Assembly (NCBI GenBank): GCA_965261475.1
Contig: OZ253454.1
Span: 1,240,001-1,304,000 of the forward strand
Length of the DNA: 64,000 nucleotides
Source: G965261475 sp965261475 [NCBI: bacterium]
GTDB taxonomy: Bacteria > SAR324 > XYD2-FULL-50-16
Direction of reading: 5' to 3'
The stretch's first letter is position 1, and each line of letters opens with the position of its first letter. The position numbers were made by a program, and so were the translations under genes. Shown here one piece after another: positions 45,579-55,482 of this stretch. The notes beneath the pieces are model-generated. The model was not told where the DNA came from and ran no database searches. It worked only from the letters and a program-made list of their open reading frames with translations.

Positions 45579-47063
45579 CTAGATAGCAAAATAATTTTTT
45601 AGAAAAATATCAAAAGAAACTTGCGGTAGTTGCTCGAGCTTTTCCCATTTTTTAAAAGATAGTCTTGTCTCTGTTTCAAAATATTCTTGCCATTTTTGAC
45701 TTAAATTACTATTGAGAAAGTATTGCTTTTGTTCGATAGCTTTTTGTAAAATATATTTATGAAAGGAAGTGTCTTGACAGGCGCCTACAAGTTTAGCCGA
45801 TGGTGTTTTTTGAGGGTTGGCTAATACTTCTTTTTGCTTGGCTATAACGCGAGAATAATTTTTAGTTTTACTTGCTTGGTCTAGCAAATCTGCGACTAAT
45901 TTTAAGCAACGAAAAATTTCGTTTGCTAATTCTAAAAAAGTTTTTTTAACTCCTTGTTGAAAGATAAAACACTGCTCTTTTCTACCTTCTAGGGCAATGT
46001 TTTTGCTATTATTTAAAATTTCTGTCATCTCAAACTTACTCATCAAAGCACTTGGTAATAGCAAACAAAATAAAAAAAATGTTTCCAAAAAATAACCTGT
46101 ATCTAACTCAATACCAGTGGGAGAAAAAGGATCTAAATCTAGGCTTCGACACTCGATATAGTGCACTCCGTGCTCCCGCAGGGCTAAAAGAGGTCTTTGT
46201 GTTTCAACGGCTATAGGCTTAGGTCTCACAGGGCAGTAAAATTCGTTTTCTATTTGTATTTTGTTAGCGTTTAGTTGTAGATATTTTGTTTCTTTGACTC
46301 CAATTTTTTGATAATTATTATCTGTTGTTTGCGTAGCTAATAGTAAATCTCTAATATATTCTTGTAGCGAATTAAAAGAAACATAAAAATCGCTTTTGTT
46401 TTTATAGACTAGCGCCCGCATACAAGTAGCAAAAGGTAGCTTTTCTAACTCAAAGAGCGTAGCTTGGCTAAAAGGCGAGCTACCAAAAAGATAAAGTATT
46501 AAAAATTCGTATCGTAAAAAATTTCTAGCTGCACCAAAATAACTCTGATTTTTGTCCGTAGCAAACCCTTGTTTTATAAACGCATCTAAAACTTTACGAT
46601 GAAAGGAATAGTTAAAGTGCACCCCACTAAACAATTGTGCTAAATCTCCATAGCGATGTTTGAGACCTGTGCGATAAATTTCTTTGAGCTGTGCCTTATT
46701 GGATTGTCCGAATTGTGCTATTTTGACTTCCTTTGGTAGCTGAGGTGGAGCACTAGCTAGCCACAGATTTTCTGTTAAATTTTTGTAGATATAAATATGT
46801 AGCTGGTAAAAGTCAGAAAACAATTTTGTTAAATCTTCGTACGGAGAGGTTGTCATCTCAAGCATAGCATCGGCATAATCTTTGGTAATATATTTATTTG
46901 TTAGAGCCTTACCAAAAGCTACAGGCTCTGCTTGGAGTGAAAGCTTGCCTAGCTCGTCTATTCTAATATTTTCTTTTTCTATGCCTTTTTTTCCTAAACA
47001 AAGAAAAGGTAGTATTTTTGCTCTTGTTAAAAACTGTACTCTTTGCCGAAAATTTTGATACAT
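45579..47063 (-). CDS. gshA: Glutamate-cysteine ligase, E. coli type
   Basis: First step of glutathione synthesis. About 494 residues, close to the E. coli enzyme. Shared landmarks are GIEKENIRI near the start, ITKDYADAMLEM, FGQSNKAQLKEIYRTGLKHRYG, SGVHFNYS and YLFGSSPF. The frame reaches 47084 inside argH, but ATG 47063, five bases past the argH stop, is the more natural start. This GshA type is most common in gammaproteobacteria, so its place here may reflect transfer or ancestry. No gshB is seen nearby. Confidence 0.92.
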   Translation of the reverse strand: MYQNFRQRVQFLTRAKILPFLCLGKKGIEKENIRIDELGKLSLQAEPVAFGKALTNKYITKDYADAMLEMTTSPYEDLTKLFSDFYQLHIYIYKNLTENLWLASAPPQLPKEVKIAQFGQSNKAQLKEIYRTGLKHRYGDLAQLFSGVHFNYSFHRKVLDAFIKQGFATDKNQSYFGAARNFLRYEFLILYLFGSSPFSQATLFELEKLPFATCMRALVYKNKSDFYVSFNSLQEYIRDLLLATQTTDNNYQKIGVKETKYLQLNANKIQIENEFYCPVRPKPIAVETQRPLLALREHGVHYIECRSLDLDPFSPTGIELDTGYFLETFFLFCLLLPSALMSKFEMTEILNNSKNIALEGRKEQCFIFQQGVKKTFLELANEIFRCLKLVADLLDQASKTKNYSRVIAKQKEVLANPQKTPSAKLVGACQDTSFHKYILQKAIEQKQYFLNSNLSQKWQEYFETETRLSFKKWEKLEQLPQVSFDIFLKNYFAI

Positions 47064-47068
47064 AACTT

Positions 47069-48565
47069 TTAAGTAGGAAAACACCTAAGATAAGCTTTTT
47101 TGCTTTTTTGCAACATAATTTGTATTTTTTGAGAGTAGCCTGTGAGTGCTAGCTTTTGCTTGGCAATATTTTTTGCTACCGCGCTTGGAGCAGGCGCGCC
47201 TGTGTGTAGTTTGTTGGTAATCAATTCCATAGGTTTATCATTGCTTAAAATATCCCGTAATTTTGCTTTTGAAAAAGAAAAATCTAGTCCAAGCTCACTA
47301 GCTGCCATTTGTAAATCTTGATAGTTAATTTTTTGCTTTGATAAGCGCACAGCTAAAGCTACCAGATGATAACTATCGCGAAAAGCAAGGTTGCTATTTA
47401 CTGCTAAATAATCTGCTAAATCAGCACTAGTAGCATAATTTTTAGTACTCAATTCTTTCATTCTTGCTCTACAAGGTAAAAATGTGCTTATGATAGATTT
47501 TAGTATCTTTGGTACCTGCTCTACTTCAAAAAATACATCAAAAATAAGGTATTTTGCTTGTTGCGAGTCTCGATTGTAGCCACTAATAATTCCTTTAGCT
47601 AAACTCAGCAGACTCTGGAGGCTCCCCTGACAAAAAGAGCACTTGGCTCGTATCATTTCTGCAAAATCAGGATTTTTTTTTTGAGGCATAATAGAAGAGC
47701 CAGTAACAAAAGCATCGTCTATTTTAATCATTCCAAAATAGGGGTGAGACAGCATAATTAAATCTTGAGATATTAAGCAGGCTTGATTCATAAATAAAGC
47801 TATGCTAGCTGCAATACGCGCTTCCCACTCGCCCCTAGCGCTGACGCAATCTAAACTATTTTCTTCAACTCCTTCAAAACCTAGTAAACTTGCTGTATAT
47901 TCCCTGTTAATCTGCCAAGTAGTACCAAACCCTGCTACTGCACCTAGCGGAGATAAATTCATTTGCTCTGTGAGCTGCAACATACTGACAATGCTCCTAG
48001 TAATAGCTTGCGCCCAGTGAGCCAGCCAATGTGCTAGCGTAGTCGGCATAGCGGGTTGATAGTGAGTAAAACCAATCATAGGTGTATTTTGCTCTTTGCT
48101 AGCTACAGTTAAAATTGCTTGGTTGAGCAAAACAAGTTGCTCTATAAAAAGTAATAATTTATCTTTCAAAAACAAACGCATAGTAGTAATAACTTGGTCG
48201 TTTCTACTTCTAGCTGTATGAATTTTTTTACCAGCTGCTAACTGTTTTTGGTAAATAATATAGTTTTCAATATTGGTGTGGACATCTTCTAAAGTAGGGT
48301 CCAAAGTAAAACTACCTTTTTGATACTCCAATAAAATAGTGCGAAAGCAAGTTTGCAATTTACTCCATTCTGCTCTTTGTAAAATTTTTTGCTTGCATAG
48401 CATTTGACAATGGGCGTAATTCGTCCATAAATCGTAGGGAATTAAAATATCATCTAGCATAGGCACAGAGCGAACATCTCTGCTAGCACAAAAAGCAATA
48501 TTCTCACTAGAGGGCGACTTACCTGACTTCTGTGCCCAAAATTGCTTTTGATTATCCTTTGTCAT
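47069..48565 (-). CDS. argH: Argininosuccinate lyase
   Basis: Last step of arginine synthesis, splitting argininosuccinate to arginine and fumarate. Signature GSSIMPQKKNPD at about residue 280, HTARSRNDQV at about 116 and GFTHYQPAMPTTLAHW at about 166 cover the three conserved segments with catalytic His and Ser. 498 residues, slightly longer than the E. coli enzyme (457). It lies 10 bases after secA. No other arg gene is nearby. Confidence 0.95.
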   Translation of the reverse strand: MTKDNQKQFWAQKSGKSPSSENIAFCASRDVRSVPMLDDILIPYDLWTNYAHCQMLCKQKILQRAEWSKLQTCFRTILLEYQKGSFTLDPTLEDVHTNIENYIIYQKQLAAGKKIHTARSRNDQVITTMRLFLKDKLLLFIEQLVLLNQAILTVASKEQNTPMIGFTHYQPAMPTTLAHWLAHWAQAITRSIVSMLQLTEQMNLSPLGAVAGFGTTWQINREYTASLLGFEGVEENSLDCVSARGEWEARIAASIALFMNQACLISQDLIMLSHPYFGMIKIDDAFVTGSSIMPQKKNPDFAEMIRAKCSFCQGSLQSLLSLAKGIISGYNRDSQQAKYLIFDVFFEVEQVPKILKSIISTFLPCRARMKELSTKNYATSADLADYLAVNSNLAFRDSYHLVALAVRLSKQKINYQDLQMAASELGLDFSFSKAKLRDILSNDKPMELITNKLHTGAPAPSAVAKNIAKQKLALTGYSQKIQIMLQKSKKAYLRCFPT

Positions 48566-48575
48566 CGGAGAGTTT

Positions 48576-51215
48576 TTACTGGTTTTTTAAGCAACAGTTT
48601 TTATATTTTTTACCACTACCACAAATACAAGGGCTATTTCTACCTACCTTTGGTGCTTTAATAATAGGTTGTATTTTTGTATGTTGCTTTTGAGTTTCTC
48701 CGTGGTGCAAGCTCATTGGTGAGGGCGTAGGTTGGTGAGCTAAAACTTGTCTTTCGTCTTTGAGCTTCAAATGGAAAAAGTCAAAAACACATTTTTTTTG
48801 AATAGTGTTTTGCATCTTGATAAATAACTGAAACGCCTCCCTTTTGTACTCTTCTAGGGGGTTTTTTTGTCCAAACCCTCTTAAGCCTATACCATCTTTG
48901 AGGTGATCCATATTGAGCAAATGATCTTTCCACAAGGCATCTGTATTCATCAATAAAATTTGTCTTTCTATGAGTGGTGATATCTCTCCAAAAATATCTT
49001 TTTTTTGCAAGTAAATTGCTTCTGCTTGTGTCAGTAAAAAATCTATAATTTCATTGGTTTTAACATAGTTTGATAATTCTGCGACTGATAACTCTTGCGA
49101 TAAATGGAATTCGCACTGCTCTTGCAATTTTGCTAGTTGCCAGAGAGCTGTATTTTTATCAGCACAACATTCTTCTACTAGCTCTTCGAGCCAACCTTCT
49201 ATCATCTGTAAAAGTAAATTTTCTTTATCACCTAGAATATCCTTTCTTTTTTTGTAAATAATTTCTCTTTGACGATTGATGACATCGTCGTATTCTAATA
49301 AATGTTTGCGAATATTAAAGTTTTGTCCTTCTACTTTTTTTTGGGCGTTGAGTATAGCACGAGAAATCAAAACATGCTCTATCGCCTCATCTTCTTCCAT
49401 TTTTAACTTCTTCATCAAGTTAGCAATATTTTGTCCGCCGAAAGTTCTCAGCAAGTCGTCTTCTAAAGACAAAAAGAATCTGCTTTCTCCAAAATCTCCT
49501 TGCCTACCAGAGCGTCCTCTGAGCTGATTGTCAATTCTTCTAGATTCGTGTTTGGAAGTACCAAGTACATACAAGCCTCCTAGCTCTTTTACTCCCTCTC
49601 CTAGCTTAATATCTGTGCCTCTGCCAGCCATATTAGTTGAAATAGTGATTGCTCTGGGTGCTCCAGCTGCAGCTATAATCTCTGCTTCCTTGTCGTGGTA
49701 CTTAGCGTTTAAAATTTGATAGGAAAGCTTTGCTTCCTTGAGTATAGTTGCAATCTCTTCGGAAGCAGACACAGAATCTGTACCAATCAAAACAGGTTGA
49801 TTCTTTGTATGCAATCTTGTTACTTCTTTTAAGACAGCTTGATATTTTGCATTTTTGGTCCTATAGATAGCGTCATTTTGATCCTTGCGAATCTGCTGTT
49901 TATTGGTTGGGATATCAACAACACCTAAATTATAAATTTTGATAAATTCTTTTTCTTCTGTGATAGCTGTGCCTGTCATTCCTGCTATTTTTTGATATTT
50001 ACGAAAATAATTTTGAAAGGTAATAGAAGCCAAAGTTTGGTTTTCTCTTTCAATTTTTACTCCTTCCTTGCACTCTATGGACTGATGCAGACCATCACTA
50101 AATCTTCTACCGTCCATAATTCTGCCTGTAAATTCATCTACAATTTTAACCTCTCCGTTTTGCACTACATAATCAAAATCTTTCTTTAGCAGATACCTAG
50201 CCCTCAAAGATTGATTGACAAGGTGTAATAACTCTACATTCTCATAGTCAAACAAACTTTCTGATTTTAAAACACTAGCTAGTCTTTGCTCTATTTTTTC
50301 AATTCCTTGCTCTGTTAACTGAATGTTTTTGCTTTTTTCGTTAATGCTAAAATGCCCATTTGTCACAACCTGTGTTAACTTCATCTCAGAAAAAACTTTC
50401 TCCATTTCTTTTTTGCTCACTTGCAAAAATTCTGTAATTTTTGCTACTGGAGGATTTTCATCTTTACTATAGGCTCTCGTCAAGCCTAAAACTGCTTCAT
50501 CGGCTATTTTATAGGTATTGCTTTTGTCGTCTGCTGGACCTGAGATAATCAATGGAGTGCGCGCCTCATCAATCAAAATACTATCAACTTCATCTATAAT
50601 AGCGTAGTTTAGCTCTCTTTGATACAAAGACTCCAAACTGTACTTCATGTTATCGCGTAAGTAATCAAAGCCAAACTCATTATTCGTGCCGTAGGTAACA
50701 TCTGCTGCATAGGCTTGTTTTTTTGCTTGCTCTTCCATATTGTTATAGATAAAGCCGACACTCAAACCTAAATACTCAAAGATTTGCCCCATCCATTCGC
50801 TATCTCTTTTAGCGAGATATTCGTTCACTGTAACTAGATGCACGCCCTTACCTTCTAAAGCGTTGAGATAGGTAGCTAGAGTAGAAGTGAGGGTTTTACC
50901 CTCTCCTGTTTTCATCTCTGCTATAGTGCCATAATGCAATGCTATACCTCCTAAAATCTGCACATCAAAATGTCTCTCACCTATAGTATCAAACGCCACT
51001 TTCCTAACTAAAGCAAAAGCTGAGGGCAATAAATCATCTAAACTTTGCTCTTTTGCTTTTAAAATTCTACGGAATTCCTCGGTTTTTTCAAGGCAATCTT
51101 GACGACTAAATGACTGATAGGTGCTTTCTAGTTGATTGATTTTTTTTAAGATAGTTTGATACCTTTTGATTTGCTTTTTAGAATAAGAGCCTAAAAGTTG
51201 TTCTAAAATAAACAT
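48576..51215 (-). CDS. secA: Preprotein translocase ATPase
   Basis: Motor of Sec-dependent protein export. Walker A MKTGEGKT is at about residue 100, the DEAD-like motif reads IIDEVDSILIDEARTPLIISG, and the second nucleotide-binding domain has TNMAGRGTDIKLG and GRSGRQGD. It ends in the SecB/phospholipid-binding zinc motif GRNSPCICGSGKKYKNCC. 879 residues, normal for a proteobacterium. It starts 11 bases after the LytM-like gene. Confidence 0.98.
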   Translation of the reverse strand: MFILEQLLGSYSKKQIKRYQTILKKINQLESTYQSFSRQDCLEKTEEFRRILKAKEQSLDDLLPSAFALVRKVAFDTIGERHFDVQILGGIALHYGTIAEMKTGEGKTLTSTLATYLNALEGKGVHLVTVNEYLAKRDSEWMGQIFEYLGLSVGFIYNNMEEQAKKQAYAADVTYGTNNEFGFDYLRDNMKYSLESLYQRELNYAIIDEVDSILIDEARTPLIISGPADDKSNTYKIADEAVLGLTRAYSKDENPPVAKITEFLQVSKKEMEKVFSEMKLTQVVTNGHFSINEKSKNIQLTEQGIEKIEQRLASVLKSESLFDYENVELLHLVNQSLRARYLLKKDFDYVVQNGEVKIVDEFTGRIMDGRRFSDGLHQSIECKEGVKIERENQTLASITFQNYFRKYQKIAGMTGTAITEEKEFIKIYNLGVVDIPTNKQQIRKDQNDAIYRTKNAKYQAVLKEVTRLHTKNQPVLIGTDSVSASEEIATILKEAKLSYQILNAKYHDKEAEIIAAAGAPRAITISTNMAGRGTDIKLGEGVKELGGLYVLGTSKHESRRIDNQLRGRSGRQGDFGESRFFLSLEDDLLRTFGGQNIANLMKKLKMEEDEAIEHVLISRAILNAQKKVEGQNFNIRKHLLEYDDVINRQREIIYKKRKDILGDKENLLLQMIEGWLEELVEECCADKNTALWQLAKLQEQCEFHLSQELSVAELSNYVKTNEIIDFLLTQAEAIYLQKKDIFGEISPLIERQILLMNTDALWKDHLLNMDHLKDGIGLRGFGQKNPLEEYKREAFQLFIKMQNTIQKKCVFDFFHLKLKDERQVLAHQPTPSPMSLHHGETQKQHTKIQPIIKAPKVGRNSPCICGSGKKYKNCCLKNQ

Positions 51216-51226
51216 TGAACTAATAA

Positions 51227-52072
51227 TTAAAAAGGGCTTTGTGGAACATACAAAAAATCAACTTGATAGAACAAAGAAGCATTGTTTTTACCTCCGCTAA
51301 CTCCTATAATATCATCTTTTTTAACTTTTTGTAATTTTTTTACCTCAATGCTAGAGAGATATCCGTATTTTGTAAAGGTATAATTGCCGTGATAAATTAT
51401 AACAATTTTGGTTAAAATATCGTCTGCACCTGTATAAATCACTATGCCGTCTAGCGTAGTTCTAACTAGCGAATTAGGCTCTGTGTAGAGCAAAATTCCA
51501 GATCTAGGGGTAAATTGAGAAATATTGCTCTTAGAATCCCTACCAAAAGCAGAAACCAAAAAACCGCGCACAGGCAATTCTGTAGGTTTAGCAAACTCTA
51601 AAGTATCTTGTGTCAAAAATTGTACTAAAGATTCAAGGTTTTGGTTTGCTAACTCTAAATTTAAATTATTTTCTTGAGTAGCAATCAGAGCAAAAATACT
51701 CTTTTTCCCTTTTTGAACTTCCTTGATGAGAGTAGCAGATTCCTTTGGAGATTCTGTATTTTTTGTGATAGTAAAAATTTTACCTAGTTTGTAGTGGTAA
51801 TCATTGAGCTCCTCAATAGATTGGTTTAAGTTTGCTACATCTTTATTATATTGACTCAAAAAAACCTTTTGTTTTTCAAATTTTGTTTTGATGCTCTGAG
51901 CGCCGTAAGTGGTCTCTTCTATCAAAAAAGTGCGAAACACCCACCCTGCGTGTAAGATAACCCCTGATAAAATCAAAAAAAGGAGAAAAACATTAAAGAG
52001 TGAAACCTGAAACCTTTTGACCTTTTTTGAGCTAGTAGGTACGATAGTGATTGTAATATATTTGCGTATCAT
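51227..52072 (-). CDS. LytM/M23-like protein lacking catalytic residues
   Basis: A 281-residue protein: cytoplasmic ITITIVPTSSKKVKRF stretch, one transmembrane helix (about 26-47), a coiled region (about 55-130) and a C-terminal M23-like beta domain. The metal-binding histidines of M23 peptidases are missing: the first motif reads RSGILLYTEP, and the usual YxHL reads YGYL. Such inactive LytM proteins (EnvC, NlpD) activate amidases during cell division, so a regulatory role is inferred. It is divergent from the cysteine desulfurase with starts 10 bases apart. Confidence 0.8.
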   Translation of the reverse strand: MIRKYITITIVPTSSKKVKRFQVSLFNVFLLFLILSGVILHAGWVFRTFLIEETTYGAQSIKTKFEKQKVFLSQYNKDVANLNQSIEELNDYHYKLGKIFTITKNTESPKESATLIKEVQKGKKSIFALIATQENNLNLELANQNLESLVQFLTQDTLEFAKPTELPVRGFLVSAFGRDSKSNISQFTPRSGILLYTEPNSLVRTTLDGIVIYTGADDILTKIVIIYHGNYTFTKYGYLSSIEVKKLQKVKKDDIIGVSGGKNNASLFYQVDFLYVPQSPF

Positions 52073-52082
52073 AAAAGATTGT

Positions 52083-53228
52083 ATGAAATCTACTGGAATT
52101 TATCTAGACCACGCCTCTAGCACACCTCTTGCTCCTGAAGTATCCCAAGCAATGCAGGAGGTTTTACCACACTTTGGCAACCCTTCTGCTATCCATAAAT
52201 TCGGACAAAAAGCAAAGTCTATTCTAAACAGCTCTAGAAGAAAAGTAGCACAATTGTGTCAGTGCTTGCCAGAAGAAATTATTTTTACTCCCTCTGCGAC
52301 TATCAGTAACAATCTTATGCTACAAGGGCTTGTTTTTCAAGAAAAAAAAACTCCTAGAGCACACTTTATTATCTCACCCCTAGAGCACCCGTCCGTCTCA
52401 CAAACAGCTCTAGCACTAGCAAAACAAGAAAAAATAACTTTGAGTATAGCACAAACAGACAAAAACGGAGTGCTCAAGCCCCAAGATATAGCTCAACTTT
52501 TCCAAGAAAATACTAAATTGGTTAGCATTACTAGTGCTAGTAGTGAGGTTGGAACCTTGCAACCTCTAGAGCAAATTGCCAAGATTACAAAAAAAAATAA
52601 TATTATTTTGCACACAGATGCTACTCAAGCTATCACAACGCTAGGTGTAGATTGCACGAAAGTAGATGCACTGACGCTATCTAGTCATAAGATTTACGGA
52701 CCCAAGGGAGCAGGCTTGTTGTTTCTACGACAAGGAATTACTCTGCAACCGCTTTTTTATGGAGGAAGTCAAGAAAATGGTAAAATCGTTGGCACAGAAA
52801 ATTTGATAGCTATTGTGGGTTTAACCAAAGCCCTAGAAATAGTGGTTAAAAAACAAGCTAGCTACTACAAAAAAATGAAAAAACTAGGAGAATTATTGGA
52901 TAGACTAATTGCTGAGCAATTACCAAGGGCTATTTTTGTAGGAGATAAAAAGCAAAGACTTGTGTTTCATAGAAATTATATTTTTCCCGGATGCTCTAGT
53001 GGGGAAGTTTTAATGCACTTAGACTTGCAAGGAATTTGTGCCTCTAGTAGAAGTGCCTGTGCTAGTGCTAAAAGCGATACTAGCCCTATTTTACTTGCTA
53101 TGGGTTATAGCAAAATTGACGCTAGTAGCGCTCTTAGAATTAGTCTAGGTACCAAAAATAATGAAGCACAAATTATCTGTTTTGTAGCAAAATTAAAAGA
53201 GATTTTACATAAAGTACAAAGAATATGA
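52083..53228 (+). CDS. iscS: Cysteine desulfurase (NifS/IscS class)
   Basis: PLP enzyme that removes sulfur from cysteine for Fe-S clusters and thiolation. It opens with IYLDHASSTPL; the PLP lysine is in LSSHKIYGPKGAG at about residue 200, and the active-site cysteine is in SRSACASAKSDTSP at about 325. 381 residues, slightly shorter than E. coli IscS (404). The frame opens at 52017, but ATG 52083 matches the family start. No iscU, iscA or regulator follows, so it may serve tRNA thiolation as well. The gene symbol is a family-level guess. Confidence 0.9.
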   Translation: MKSTGIYLDHASSTPLAPEVSQAMQEVLPHFGNPSAIHKFGQKAKSILNSSRRKVAQLCQCLPEEIIFTPSATISNNLMLQGLVFQEKKTPRAHFIISPLEHPSVSQTALALAKQEKITLSIAQTDKNGVLKPQDIAQLFQENTKLVSITSASSEVGTLQPLEQIAKITKKNNIILHTDATQAITTLGVDCTKVDALTLSSHKIYGPKGAGLLFLRQGITLQPLFYGGSQENGKIVGTENLIAIVGLTKALEIVVKKQASYYKKMKKLGELLDRLIAEQLPRAIFVGDKKQRLVFHRNYIFPGCSSGEVLMHLDLQGICASSRSACASAKSDTSPILLAMGYSKIDASSALRISLGTKNNEAQIICFVAKLKEILHKVQRI

Positions 53229-53698
53229 ATTTTTGGGAGCACCGTATTATCCACCCTAGTAAATTAAGCCAGCTAGTACAAAATAGTTTGCAAGGTAAAA
53301 AATTAGTATTTACCAACGGTTGCTTTGATATTCTACACTACGGGCACTTGTGCTATTTGAGCGAGGCTAAAAAACTAGGTGAGCTGCTACTAGTTGCGCT
53401 CAATTCTGATAACAGCGTGCAAAAAATTAAGCGTCAAAAACCTGTAATGAGCCTCAAACATAGATTAGCAATCATAGCTGCACTAGGTTTTGTGGACCTA
53501 GTAACTTGGTTTGAAACAGACACCCCCGAAGAGCTCTTGGCGGCTACCAAGCCAAATATTTTGGTGAAAGGAGGAGATTACAAACTAGACGAGGTAGTAG
53601 GAGCAAAGCTAGTACAAAGCTACGGAGGAGAGGTCTTTGTGCTGGGTCATCAAAAAGGCTTGAGTAGCAGTTTGTTTGCTAAAAAACTAAAAAAATAA
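53225..53698 (+). CDS. rfaE2: D-glycero-beta-D-manno-heptose 1-phosphate adenylyltransferase
   Basis: Activates heptose to ADP-heptose for the LPS inner core. 157 residues, equal to the C-terminal domain of HldE. The nucleotidyl transferase motif TNGCFDILHYGHL (HxGH) is at about residue 31, and VKGGDYKLDEVVGAKLV and GGEVFVLGHQKGLSSS are family features. The separate kinase domain (rfaE1) is elsewhere. It overlaps the desulfurase gene by four bases. Confidence 0.93.
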   Translation: MNFWEHRIIHPSKLSQLVQNSLQGKKLVFTNGCFDILHYGHLCYLSEAKKLGELLLVALNSDNSVQKIKRQKPVMSLKHRLAIIAALGFVDLVTWFETDTPEELLAATKPNILVKGGDYKLDEVVGAKLVQSYGGEVFVLGHQKGLSSSLFAKKLKK

Positions 53699-53844
53699 TA
53701 CTGATTTTTAATAAGACTTTGGAATAAGGCTAGTTTTATGTGGCAATATCACTGCTATGGTTTTTGTAGGAATAGGGCTAGTTTTATGTGGTAACAAGCA
53801 CTGAGGCAAGCAAAATCATCTATCAAAACAAATAATCACTGGCA

Positions 53845-53880
53845 ATAAAAAACCCCTCTTTGAAAACTCAAAAAGGGGTT
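53845..53880 (-). terminator. Terminator after the porin gene
   Basis: aacccctctttga (53851-53863) pairs with tcaaaaaggggtt (53868-53880) with one mismatch, and a T run follows on the minus strand. Confidence 0.85.
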
Positions 53881-53915
53881 CATAGCAAAAACAACAAACT
53901 GCTATTTTTGAAAAA

Positions 53916-55211
53916 TTAGAAGCTTTGTTGCAATCTAACTCTAATCCAGCTAACAGCCCACTCTTCATCATCACCTACTTTTTCAGTAACACTCAACCAG
54001 CCAGCTTTGAAATCGGCTGTACCTAGCTTGGTTACATAGCCGAGCTCAATACCAGCATTGGTGATTTTAACAGGATCATTTTCAGTGTCTCCAGATTTTA
54101 CCTTGTATTCAGTGCTTCTGTTAACCGTAGAAAAACCCACACCACTAGACTCACCTAGAGCAAAATCTACACCAATCTGAGTAGTAGAAGAAGAAGTCTC
54201 CTCGCTACCTCTTGAATTTTCTGATTTAGCAGAAGGACTCCAGAGGTTGAAGTAAGGCTTCAAATTGCCAAAGCTCAGACCTACACCAAGTCCAAACGCC
54301 GAAGCACTAGCTTTGTAGTCGTCACTACCACCAAGATCTTTGCTACCAGCTTCTGAGCCGCTAACTACAACCAGACCGACATTTACCAAATCGCTAGAGT
54401 AGTTCGCCTTGATACCAGTGTTAAAACCAGAAGGAGCTCCTTTTTTGTCAGCAGTAGCACCGTCTGTATTACCGTACCAAAAGTAATTTTCACCGTCCGA
54501 ATTCTTTTCAGCACGGACAGCGTAGTTGATAGAGCCGAAAGCTTTGCCAAGAGCAGGTTGTTCAGAGCTACTTTGCTCTAGAGCTAAGCCAACTTTTAAG
54601 CTATCGCTCAGCTTGTAGCCAAAATCTACAACATTAGAGCGGTTATCCAGAGCATCTATGTTAGCACCTCCTGTTTCATTAGCATGGCTATTGCCACCTG
54701 TATGACCTAGCAAAAGATTGCCTGCACCCTGACTGAAGGTCAACAAGGGAGTAGTTAGCCCAATTTTGACAGAAAAACCACTGGCATTGCTCACAGAGAC
54801 CGTATGGTCGCCCGTTTTGGTAGCCTCTACAGTATCGCCTTCTCTAGGGGAACTAGCGACAGCATTTTGATTAGAGTCATTGCGTACGCTAATAGTCGCA
54901 GCCGCAGCCCAATTACCATCCTCAGCAGAAACGCTACCTACATACTCTTGCCTACCGTCACCATAATAGTAGATACCACCGTTAGCGGCTTCTCCTGTGA
55001 GGGTAAAAGCTACCCAAGTGTCATCTTGGTCGATAAAAACTCCATTGGGAGTAGTTTTACCTCCAGCTTCTGCTTTTTTATTCTCAATTGTCTTGGCTAT
55101 GTCCCAATCCACGCGTACCTGTCCACTGACACCCCACTCTGCTGCTGCCAAAGGCGTTGCAATAGCTCCTGCTGATAGCAAGGCAATTGCAGTTTTTAAG
55201 ATTCTTTTCAT
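53916..55211 (-). CDS. Outer-membrane porin
   Basis: A 431-residue protein with a standard Sec signal peptide (about residues 1-24, ending PLAAA), then alternating beta strands and glycine/asparagine-rich loops. It ends with the outer-membrane sorting signature of alternating aromatic/hydrophobic residues and a terminal Phe (VRLQQSF). Codon use and GC look higher than in the neighbours, consistent with strong expression. Ligand unknown. It is single, with a good terminator. Confidence 0.85.
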   Translation of the reverse strand: MKRILKTAIALLSAGAIATPLAAAEWGVSGQVRVDWDIAKTIENKKAEAGGKTTPNGVFIDQDDTWVAFTLTGEAANGGIYYYGDGRQEYVGSVSAEDGNWAAAATISVRNDSNQNAVASSPREGDTVEATKTGDHTVSVSNASGFSVKIGLTTPLLTFSQGAGNLLLGHTGGNSHANETGGANIDALDNRSNVVDFGYKLSDSLKVGLALEQSSSEQPALGKAFGSINYAVRAEKNSDGENYFWYGNTDGATADKKGAPSGFNTGIKANYSSDLVNVGLVVVSGSEAGSKDLGGSDDYKASASAFGLGVGLSFGNLKPYFNLWSPSAKSENSRGSEETSSSTTQIGVDFALGESSGVGFSTVNRSTEYKVKSGDTENDPVKITNAGIELGYVTKLGTADFKAGWLSVTEKVGDDEEWAVSWIRVRLQQSF

Positions 55212-55482
55212 ATTTTTTTATCAAATAGTTAAAATAAAACTACCGAAGCCCTTAATCTCTCAAGAGCTCAATAGCTCAAAATCATAGCCACAAGCATAAT
55301 GCAAAAAAAAATATTGTCAATAAAAACCTAAAATTCTTTTTATAAATTATGTTTATGCCTAGTGTTTCTTAAAGCATTTTGCATACCAAAAGTCAAAATA
55401 TAGAATTTTTTTTAAAGAATTTTTGCTACTTAAATGCTAGTTTTCGTAAAAAAAAACACTAGCAAATTGTTATAAATTGGCT

